From: Lumbricus rubellus
Taxonomy: Eukaryota > Annelida > Clitellata > Crassiclitellata > Lumbricidae
Assembly (NCBI GenBank): GCA_945859605.1
Contig: OX243821.1
Coordinates: forward strand, 21,134,373-21,198,372
Length of the DNA: 64,000 nucleotides
Direction of reading: 5' to 3'
Each line of letters starts with the position of its first letter. The first letter of the stretch is position 1. Both the position numbers and the translations under genes were made by a program. Of this stretch, positions 51,801 through 62,559 are shown piece after piece. The notes beneath the pieces were generated by a model. It was given only the letters and a program-made list of their open reading frames with translations, ran no database searches and was not told the origin of the DNA.

Positions 51801-53647
51801 CGCCACAAAATCGTGATTACTGGGACTGGATACCCAAGAGCCCACTGTTCTTGAGGAGCAGCTCAGAAATTTTGTGGCCGCGCAAAGTCGGCCTTGAATA
51901 AGATGGAAAATGCTGCAATCCTGACCGATTTCAATGCTATGTAATTTGAACGATGGACGCCTTTCGAGGGATTTTGGGGCTTGATGTGACTTTCAAAGCG
52001 CCGCCACAAAATCGTGATTACTGGGACTGGATACCCAAGAGCCCACTGTTCTTGAGGAGCAGCTCAGAAATTTTGTGGCCTCGCAAATTCGGCCTTGAAT
52101 AAGATGGAAATTGCTGCAATCCTGACTGATTTCAATGCTAAATGTAATTCGAACGATGGACCGCTTTTGAGCGATTTTGGAGATTTGGCGTGACTTTCAA
52201 AGCGCCGCCACAAAATCGTGATTCCTGGGACTGGATACCCAAGAGCCCACTGTTCTTGAGGAGCAGTTCAGAAATTTTGTGGCCGCGCAAATTCGGCATT
52301 GAATAAGATGGAAAATGCTGCAATCCTGACCGATTTCAATGCTATGTAATTCGAACGATGGACGGCTTTCGAGGGATTTTGGGGGCTTGATGTGACTTTC
52401 AAAGCGCCGCCACAAAATTGTGATTACTGGGACTGGATACCCAAGAGCCCACTGTTCTTGAGGAGCAGCTCAGAAATTTTGTGGCCGCGCAAAGTCGGCC
52501 TTGAATAAGATGGAAATTGCTGCAATCCTGACTGATTTCATTGCTATGTAATTCGAACGATGGACCGCTTTCGAGCGATTTTGGAGATTTGGCGTGACTT
52601 TCAAAGCGCCGCCACAAAATCGTGATTACTGGGACTGGATACCCAAGAGCCCACTGTTCTTGAGGAGCAGCTCAGAAATTTTGTGGCCGCGCAAAGTCGG
52701 CCTTGAATAAGATGGAAAATGCTGCAATCCGACGGATTTCAATGCTATGTAATTCGAACAATTGGACGGCTTTCGAGTGATTTGGGGGACTTGACGTGAC
52801 TTTCAAAGCGCCGCCACAAACTCGTGATTACTGGGACGGGATACCCAAGAGCCCACTGTTCTTGAGGAGCAGCTCAGAAATTTTGTGGCCGCGCAAATTC
52901 GGCATTGAATAAAATGGAAAATGCTGCAATCCTGACCGGTTTCAATGCTATGTAATTCGAACGATGGACGGCTTTCGAGTGATTTTTGGGTCTGACGTGA
53001 CTTTCAAAGCGCCGCCTCAAAATCGTGATTACTGGGACTGGATACCCAAGAGCCCACTGTTCTTGAGGAGCAGTTCAGAAATTTTGTGGCCGCGCAAAGT
53101 CGGCCTTGAATAACGTGGAAAATGCTGCAATCCTGACTGATTTCAATGCTAAATGTAATTCGAACGATGGACCGCTTTTGAGCGATTTTGGAGATTTGGC
53201 GTGACTTTCAAAGCGCCGCCACAAAATCGTGATTCCTGGGACTGGATACCCAAGAGCCCACTGTTCTTGAGGAGCAGTTCAGAAATTTTGTGGCCGCGCA
53301 AATTCGGCATTGAATAAGATGGAAAATGCTGCAATCCTGACCGATTTCAATGCTATGTAATTCGAACGATGGACGGCTTTCGAGGGATTTTGGGGGCTTG
53401 ATGTGACTTTCAAAGCGCCGCCACAAAATCGTGATTACTGGGACTGGATACCCAAGAGCCCACTGTTCTTGAGGAGCAGCTCAGAAATTTTGTGGCCGCG
53501 CAAAGTCGGCCTTGAATAAGATGGAAATTGCTGCAATCCTGACTGATTTCATTGCTATGTAATTCGAACGATGGACCGCTTTCGAGCGATTTTGGAGATT
53601 TGGCGTGACTTTCAAAGCGCCGCCACAAAATCGTGATTACTGGGACT

Positions 53648-53653
53648 GGATCC
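53648..53653 (+). other. GGATCC variant, HOR copy 2
   Basis: Same change as at 48,585, exactly 5,063 bp downstream. It is a good marker for the 25-monomer duplication. Confidence 0.85.
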
Positions 53654-53783
53654 CAAAGAGCCCACTGTTCTTGAGGAGCAGCTCAGAAATTTTGTGGCCG
53701 CGCAAAGTCGGCCTTGAATAAGATGGAAAATGCTGCAATCCGACGGATTTCAATGCTATGTAATTCGAACAATTGGACGGCTT

Positions 53784-53787
53784 AATT
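53784..53787 (+). other. Private 4-bp insertion (AATT)
   Basis: The monomer reads GGCTTAATTTCGAG where every other copy I checked reads GGCTTTCGAG. It explains the change of offset from 5,063 to 5,067 between the two 25-monomer copies. Neither 48,721 nor the related monomer near 61,897 has it, so it arose after the duplication. Confidence 0.85.
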
Positions 53788-56513
53788 TCGAGTGATTTGG
53801 GGGACTTGACGTGACTTTCAAAGCGCCGCCACAAAATCGTGATTACTGGGACGGGATACCCAAGAGCCCACTGTTCTTGAGGAGCAGCTCAGAAATTTTG
53901 TGGCCGCGCAAAGTCGGCCTTGAATAAGATGGAAATTACTGCAATCCTGACTGATTTCAATGCTAAATGTAATTCGAACGATGGACCGCTTTCGAGCGAT
54001 TTTGGAGATTTGGCGTGACTTTCAAAGCGCCGCCACAAAATCGTGATTACTGGGACTGGATACCCAAGAGTCCACTGTTCTTGCCGAGCAGCTCAGAAAT
54101 TTTGTGGCCGCGCAAAGTCGGCCTTGAATAAGAAGGAAAATGCTGCAATCCTGACCGATTTCAATGCTATGTAATTCGAACAATTGGACGGCTTTCGAGT
54201 GCTTTTTGGAGGATTAACGTGACTTTCAAAGCGCCGCCTCAAAATCGTGATTACTGGGACTGGATACCCAAGAGCCCACTGTTCTTGAGGAGCGGCTCAG
54301 AAATTTTGTGGCCGCGCAAATTCGGCATTGAATAAAATGGAAAATGCTGCAATCCTGACCGGTTTCAATGCTATGTAATTCGAACGATGGACGGCTTTCG
54401 AGTGATTTTTGGGTCTGACGTGACTTTCAAAGCGCCGCCTCAAAATCGTGATTACTGGGACTGGATACCCAAGAGCCCACTGTTCTTGAGGAGCAGTTCA
54501 GAAATTTTGTGGCCGCGCAAAGTCGGCCTTGAATAAGATGGAAAATGCTGCATTCCCGACTGATTTCAATGCTATGTAATTCGAACGAAGGACCGCTTTC
54601 GAGCGATTTTGGAGAGTTGGCGTTACTTTCAAAGCGCCGCCACAAAATCGTGATTACTGGGACTGGATACCCAAGAGCCCACTGTTCTTGAGGAGCAGCT
54701 CAGAAATTTTGTGGCCGCGCAAAGTCTGCCTTGAATAAGATGGAAAATGCTGCAAGCCTGACTGATTTCAATGCTATGTAATTCGAACAATTGGACGGCT
54801 TTAGAGTGATTTTGGAGGTTTGACGTGAATATCAAAGCGCCGCCACAAAATCTTGATTACTGGGACTGGATACCTAAGAGCCCACTGTTCTTGAGGAGCA
54901 GTTCAGAAATTTTGTGGCCGAGCAAAGTCTGCCTTGAATAAGATGGAAAATGCTGCAATCCCGACTGATTTCAATGCTATGTAATTCGAACGATGGACCG
55001 CTTTCGAACGATTTTGGAGAGTTGGCGTTACTTTCAAAGCGCCGCCCCAAAATCGTGATTACCGGGACTGGATACCCAAGAGCCCACTGTTCTTGAGGAG
55101 CAGCTCAGAAATTTTGTGGCCGCGCAAAGTCGGCCTTGAATAAGATGGAAAATGCTGCAATCCTGACCGATTTCAATGCTATGTAATTCGAACAATTGGA
55201 CGGCTTTCGAGTGATTTTGGGGGCTTGACGTGACTTTCAAAGCGCCGCCACAAAATCGTGATTACTGGGACTTGATACCCAAGAGCCCACTGTTCTTGAG
55301 GAGCATTTCAGAAATTTTGTGGCCGCGCAAAGTCGGCCTTGAATAAGATGGAAAATGCTGCAATCCTGACTGATTTCAATGCTATGTAAATCGAACGATG
55401 GACGGCTTTCGAGTAAATTTGGAAGCTTGGCGAGACTTTCAAAGCGCCGCCACAAAATCGTGATTACTGGGACTGGATACCCAAGAGCCCACTGTTCTTG
55501 AGGAGCAGCTCAGAAATTTTGTGGCCGCGCAAAGTCTACCTTGAAAAAGATGGAAAATGCGGCAATCTTGACTGATTTCAATGCTAAATGTAATTCCAAC
55601 AATTGGACGGCTTTCGAGTGATTTTGGGGGCTTGACGTGAATTTCAAAGCGCCGCCACAAAATCTTGATTACTGGGACTGGATACCCAAGAGCCCACTGA
55701 TCTTGAGGAGCAGCTCAGAAATTTTGTGGCCGCGCAAAGTCTGCCTTGAATAAGATGGAAAATGCTGCAATCCTGACTGATTTCAATGCTATGTAATTCG
55801 AACGATGGACCGCTTTCGAGCGATTTTGGAGATTTGGCGTTACTTTCAAGGTGCCGCCACAAAATCGTGATTACTGGGACTGGATACCCAAGAGCCCACT
55901 GTTCTTGAGGAGCAGCTCAGACATTTTGTGGCCGCGCAAAGTCGGCCTTGAATAAGAAGGAAAATGCTGCATTCCTGACCGATTTCAATGCTATGTAATT
56001 CGAACAATTGGACGGCTTTCGAGTGATTTGGGGGACTTGACGTGACTTTCAAAGCGCCGCCACAAAATCGTGATTACTGGGACTAGATACCCAAGAGCCC
56101 ACTGTTTTTGAGGAGCAGCTCAGAAATTTTGTGGCCGCGCAAAGTCGGCCTTGAATAAGATGGAAAATGCTGCAATCCTGACCGATTTCAATGCTATGTA
56201 ATTTGAACGATGGACGCCTTTCGAGTGATTTTGGGGCTTGATGTGACTTTCAAAGCGCCGCCACAAAATCGTGATTACTGGGACTGGATACCCAAGAGCC
56301 CACTGTTCTTGAGGAGCAGCTCAGAAATTTTGTGGCCTCGCAAATTCGGCCTTGAATAAGATGGAAATTGCTGCAATCCTGACTGATTTCAATGCTAAAT
56401 GTAATTCGAACGATGGACCGCTTTTGAGCGATTTTGGAGATTTGGCGTGACTTTCAAAGCACCGCCACAAAATCGTGATTACTGGAACTGGATACCCAAG
56501 AGTCCACTGTTCT

Positions 56514-57289
56514 TGAGGAGCAGCTCAGAAATTTTGTGGCCGCGCAAAGTCTTCTTTGAATAAGATGGAAAATGCTGCAATCCTGACTGATTTCAATGCT
56601 ATGTAATTCGAACGATGGACGGCTTTCGAGTGCTTTTTGGAGGATTAACGTGACTTTCAAAGCGCCGCCACAAAATCGTGATTACTGGGACTGGATACCC
56701 AAGAGCCCACTGTTCTTGAGGAGCGGCTCAGAAATTTTGTGGCCGCGCAAATTCGGCATTGAATAAAATGGAAAATGCTGCAATCCTGACCGGTTTCAAT
56801 GCTATGTATTTCGAACGATGGACGGCTTTCGAGTGATTTTTGGGGCCTGACGTGACTTTCAAAGCGCCGCTTCAAAATCGTGATTACTGGGACTGGACAC
56901 CCAAAAGCCCACTGTTCTTGAGGAGCAGTTCAGAAATTTTGTGGCCGCGCAAAGTCGGCCTTGAATAAGATGGAAAATGCTGCAATCCTGACTGATTTCA
57001 ATGCTATGTAAATCGAACGATGGACGGCTTTCGAGTGAATTTGGAAGCTTGGCGAGACTTTCAAAGCGCCGCCACAAAATCGTGATTACTGGGACTGGAT
57101 ACCCAAGAGCCCACTGTTCTTGAGGAGCAGCTCAGAAATTTTGTGGCCGCGCAAAGTCTGCCTTGAAAAAGATGGAAAATGCGGCAATCTTGACTGATTT
57201 CAATGCTAAATGTAATTCCAACAATTGGACGGCTTTCGAGTGATTTTGGGGGCTTGACGTGAATTTCAAAGCGCCGCCACAAAATCGTG
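56514..57289 (+). repeat. Chimeric satellite junction block
   Basis: Monomers of classes usually found in separate places are joined here. One matches 23,627-24,860-type sequence (GGCATTGAATAAAATGG), the next has the GGAAGCTTGG form, and the next has the GAAAAAGATGG form. One monomer has GGACTGGACACCC near 56,895 instead of GGATACCC. No other element is present. Confidence 0.72.
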
Positions 57290-59924
57290 ATTACTGGGAC
57301 TGGATACCCAAGAGTCCACTGTTCTTGAGGAGCAGCTCAGAAATTTTGTGGCCGCGCAAAGTCTGCCTTGAATAAGATGGAAAATGCTGCAAGCCTGACT
57401 GATTTCAATGCTATGTAATTCGAACAATTGGACGGCTTTAGAGTGATTTTGGAGGTTTGACGTGAATATCAAAGCGCCGCCACAAAATCTTGATTACTGG
57501 GACTGGATACCTAAGAGCCCACTGTTCTTGAGGAGCAGTTCAGAAATTTTGTGGCCGCGCAAAGTCTGCCTTGAATAAGATGGAAAATGCTGCAATCCCG
57601 ACTGATTTCAATGCTATGTAATTCGAACGATGGACCGCTTTCGAACGATTTTGGAGAGTTGGCGTTACTTTCAAAGCGCCGCCCCAAAATCGTGATTACC
57701 GGGACTGGATACCCAAGAGCCCACTGTTCTTGAGGAGCAGTTCAGAAATTTTGTGGCCGCGCAAAGTCTGCCTTGAATAAGATGGAAAATGCTGCAATCC
57801 CGACTGATTTCAATGCTATGTAATTCGAACGATGGACCGCTTTCGAACGATTTTGGAGAGTTGGCGTTACTTTCAAAGCGCCGCCACAAAATCGTGATTA
57901 CTGGGACGGGATACCCAAGAGCCCACTGTTCTTGAGGAGCAGCTCAGAAATTTTGTGGCCGCGCAAAGTCGGCCTTGAATAAGATGGAAATTGCTGCAAT
58001 CCTGACTGATTTCAATGCTAAATGTAATTCGAACGATGGACCGCTTTCGAGCGATTTTGGAGATTTGGCGTGACTTTCAAAGCGCCGCCACAAAATCGTG
58101 ATTACTGGGACTGGATACCCAAGAGTCCACTGTTCTTGCCGAGCAGCTCAGAAATTTTGTGGCCGCGCAAAGTCGGCCTTGAATAAGAAGGAAAATGCTG
58201 CAATCCTGACCGATTTCAATGCTATGTAATTCGAACAATTGGACGGCTTTCGAGTGCTTTTTGGAGGATTAACGTGACTTTCAAAGCGCCGCCTCAAAAT
58301 CGTGATTACTGGGACTGGATACCCAAGAGCCCACTGTTCTTGAGGAGCGGCTCAGAAATTTTGTGGCCGCGCAAATTCGGCATTGAATAAAATGGAAAAT
58401 GCTGCAATCCTGACCGGTTTCAATGCTATGTAATTCGAACGATGGACGGCTTTCGAGTGATTTTTGGGTCTGACGTGACTTTCAAAGCGCCGCCTCAAAA
58501 TCGTGATTACTGGGACTGGATACCCAAGAGCCCACTGTTCTTGAGGAGCAGTTCAGAAATTTTGTGGCCGCGCAAAGTCGGCCTTGAATAAGATGGAAAA
58601 TGCTGCAATCCTGACTGATTTCAATGCTAAATGTAATTCGAACGATGGACCGCTTTTGAGCGATTTTGGAGATTTGGCGTGACTTTCAAAGCGCCGCCAC
58701 AAAATCGTGATTCCTGGGACTGGATACCCAAGAGCCCACTGTTCTTGAGGAGCAGTTCAGAAATTTTGTGGCCGCGCAAATTCGGCATTGAATAAGATGG
58801 AAAATGCTGCAATCCTGACCGATTTCAATGCTATGTAATTCGAACGATGGACGGCTTTCGAGGGATTTTGGGGGCTTGATGTGACTTTCAAAGCGCCGCC
58901 ACAAAATCGTGATTACTGGGACTGGATACCCAAGAGCCCACTGTTCTTGAGGAGCAGCTCAGAAATTTTGTGGCCGCGCAAAGTCGGCCTTGAATAAGAT
59001 GGAAATTGCTGCAATCCTGACTGATTTCATTGCTATGTAATTCGAACGATGGACCGCTTTCGAGCGATTTTGGAGATTTGGCGTGACTTTCAAAGCGCCG
59101 CCACAAAATCGTGATTACTGGGACTGGATACCCAAGAGCCCACTGTTCTTGAGGAGCAGCTCAGAAATTTTGTGGCCGCGCAAAGTCGGCCTTGAATAAG
59201 ATGGAAAATACTGCAATCCGACGGATTTCAATGCTATGTAATTCGAACAATTGGACGGCTTTCGAGTGATTTGGGGGACTTGACGTGACTTTCAAAGCGC
59301 CGCCACAAAATCGTGATTACTGGGACTGGATACCCAAGAGCCCACTGTTCTTGAGGAGCAGCTCAGAAATTTTGTGGCCGCGCAAAGTCGGCCTTGAATA
59401 AGATGGAAATTACTGCAATCCTGACTGATTTCAATGCTAAATGTAATTCGAACGATGGACCGCTTTCGAGCGATTTTGGAGATTTGGCGTGACTTTCAAA
59501 GCGCCGCCACAAAATCGTGATTACTGGGACTGGATACCCAAGAGTCCACTGTTCTTGCCGAGCAGCTCAGAAATTTTGTGGCCGCGCAAAGTCGGCCTTG
59601 AATAAGAAGGAAAATGCTGCAATCCTGACCGATTTCAATGCTATGTAATTCGAACAATTGGACGGCTTTCGAGTGCTTTTTGGAGGATTAACGTGACTTT
59701 CAAAGCGCCGCCTCAAAATCGTGATTACTGGGACTGGATACCCAAGAGCCCACTGTTCTTGAGGAGCGGCTCAGAAATTTTGTGGCCGCGCAAATTCGGC
59801 ATTGAATAAAATGGAAAATGCTGCAATCCTGACCGGTTTCAATGCTATGTAATTCGAACGATGGACGGCTTTCGAGTGATTTTTGGGTCTGACGTGACTT
59901 TCAAAGCGCCGCCTCAAAATCGTG
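57290..59924 (+). repeat. 13-monomer HOR, copy 1 (2,635 bp)
   Basis: Starts 57,671, 58,627, 58,686 and 58,888 recur at 60,306, 61,262, 61,321 and 61,523, all 2,635 bp on. The left edge is the shared AAGAGTCCACTG at about 57,310 and 59,945. Confidence 0.88.
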
Positions 59925-62559
59925 ATTACTGGGACTGGATACCCAAGAGTCCACTGTTCTTGAGGAGCAGCTCAGAAATTTTGTGGCCGCGCAAAGTCTG
60001 CCTTGAATAAGATGGAAAATGCTGCAAGCCTGACTGATTTCAATGCTATGTAATTCGAACAATTGGACGGCTTTAGAGTGATTTTGGAGGTTTGACGTGA
60101 ATATCAAAGCGCCGCCACAAAATCTTGATTACTGGGACTGGATACCTAAGAGCCCACTGTTCTTGAGGAGCAGTTCAGAAATTTTGTGGCCGCGCAAAGT
60201 CTGCCTTGAATAAGATGGAAAATGCTGCAATCCCGACTGATTTCAATGCTATGTAATTCGAACGATGGACCGCTTTCGAACGATTTTGGAGAGTTGGCGT
60301 TACTTTCAAAGCGCCGCCCCAAAATCGTGATTACCGGGACTGGATACCCAAGAGCCCACTGTTCTTGAGGAGCAGTTCAGAAATTTTGTGGCCGCGCAAA
60401 GTCTGCCTTGAATAAGATGGAAAATGCTGCAATCCCGACTGATTTCAATGCTATGTAATTCGAACGATGGACCGCTTTCGAACGATTTTGGAGAGTTGGC
60501 GTTACTTTCAAAGCGCCGCCACAAAATCGTGATTACTGGGACGGGATACCCAAGAGCCCACTGTTCTTGAGGAGCAGCTCAGAAATTTTGTGGCCGCGCA
60601 AAGTCGGCCTTGAATAAGATGGAAATTGCTGCAATCCTGACTGATTTCAATGCTAAATGTAATTCGAACGATGGACCGCTTTCGAGCGATTTTGGAGATT
60701 TGGCGTGACTTTCAAAGCGCCGCCACAAAATCGTGATTACTGGGACTGGATACCCAAGAGTCCACTGTTCTTGCCGAGCAGCTCAGAAATTTTGTGGCCG
60801 CGCAAAGTCGGCCTTGAATAAGAAGGAAAATGCTGCAATCCTGACCGATTTCAATGCTAGGTAATTCGAACAATTGGACGGCTTTCGAGTGCTTTTTGGA
60901 GGATTAACGTGACTTTCAAAGCGCCGCCTCAAAATCGTGATTACTGGGACTGGATACCCAAGAGCCCACTGTTCTTGAGGAGCGGCTCAGAAATTTTGTG
61001 GCCGCGCAAATTCGGCATTGAATAAAATGGAAAATGCTGCAATCCTGACCGGTTTCAATGCTATGTAATTCGAACGATGGACGGCTTTCGAGTGATTTTT
61101 GGGTCTGACGTGACTTTCAAAGCGCCGCCTCAAAATCGTGATTACTGGGACTGGATACCCAAGAGCCCACTGTTCTTGAGGAGCAGTTCAGAAATTTTGT
61201 GGCCGCGCAAAGTCGGCCTTGAATAAGATGGAAAATGCTGCAATCCTGACTGATTTCAATGCTAAATGTAATTCGAACGATGGACCGCTTTTGAGCGATT
61301 TTGGAGATTTGGCGTGACTTTCAAAGCGCCGCCACAAAATCGTGATTCCTGGGACTGGATACCCAAGAGCCCACTGTTCTTGAGGAGCAGTTCAGAAATT
61401 TTGTGGCCGCGCAAATTCGGCATTGAATAAGATGGAAAATGCTGCAATCCTGACCGATTTCAATGCTATGTAATTCGAACGATGGACGGCTTTCGAGGGA
61501 TTTTGGGGGCTTGATGTGACTTTCAAAGCGCCGCCACAAAATCGTGATTACTGGGACTGGATACCCAAGAGCCCACTGTTCTTGAGGAGCAGCTCAGAAA
61601 TTTTGTGGCCGCGCAAAGTCGGCCTTGAATAAGATGGAAATTGCTGCAATCCTGACTGATTTCATTGCTATGTAATTCGAACGATGGACCGCTTTCGAGC
61701 GATTTTGGAGATTTGGCGTGACTTTCAAAGCGCCGCCACAAAATCGTGATTACTGGGACTGGATACCCAAGAGCCCACTGTTCTTGAGGAGCAGCTCAGA
61801 AATTTTGTGGCCGCGCAAAGTCGGCCTTGAATAAGATGGAAAATGCTGCAATCCGACGGATTTCAATGCTATGTAATTCGAACAATTGGACGGCTTTCGA
61901 GTGATTTGGGGGACTTGACGTGACTTTCAAAGCGCCGCCACAAAATCGTGATTACTGGGACGGGATACCCAAGAGCCCACTGTTCTTGAGGAGCAGCTCA
62001 GAAATTTTGTGGCCGCGCAAAGTCGGCCTTGAATAAGATGGAAATTACTGCAATCCTGACTGATTTCAATGCTAAATGTAATTCGAACGATGGACCGCTT
62101 TCGAGCGATTTTGGAGATTTGGCGTGACTTTCAAAGCGCCGCCACAAAATCGTGATTACTGGGACTGGATACCCAAGAGTCCACTGTTCTTGCCGAGCAG
62201 CTCAGAAATTTTGTGGCCGCGCAAAGTCGGCCTTGAATAAGAAGGAAAATGCTGCAATCCTGACCGATTTCAATGCTATGTAATTCGAACAATTGGACGG
62301 CTTTCGAGTGCTTTTTGGAGGATTAACGTGACTTTCAAAGCGCCGCCTCAAAATCGTGATTACTGGGACTGGATACCCAAGAGCCCACTGTTCTTGAGGA
62401 GCGGCTCAGAAATTTTGTGGCCGCGCAAATTCGGCATTGAATAAAATGGAAAATGCTGCAATCCTGACCGGTTTCAATGCTATGTAATTCGAACGATGGA
62501 CGGCTTTCGAGTGATTTTTGGGTCTGACGTGACTTTCAAAGCGCCGCCTCAAAATCGTG
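59925..62559 (+). repeat. 13-monomer HOR, copy 2 (2,635 bp)
   Basis: Partner of 57,290-59,924. Differences include GCTAGGTAATTC near 60,856 against GCTATGTAATTC near 58,221, GGGACGGGATAC near 61,957 against GGGACTGGATAC near 59,322, and GAAAATGCTGC near 61,840 against GAAAATACTGC near 59,205. Confidence 0.88.

Larger units (their letters stand above)
52123..53904 (+). repeat. 5-monomer tandem duplication (1,011-bp offset), HOR copy 2
   Basis: Counterpart of 47,060-48,841 at the 5,063-bp offset. Starts 52,197 and 52,399 recur at 53,208 and 53,410. The duplication therefore predates the 25-monomer duplication. Confidence 0.85.
51447..56513 (+). repeat. 25-monomer HOR, copy 2 (5,067 bp)
   Basis: Near-identical to 46,384-51,446 apart from a 4-bp insertion near 53,784 and a few substitutions. 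Examples are GTCTACCTTG near 55,536 against GTCTGCCTTG near 50,469, and GGCCGAGC near 54,917 against GGCCGCGC near 49,850. A third copy does not follow: by about 56,550 the sequence reads GTCTTCTTTGAATAAG instead. Confidence 0.9.
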
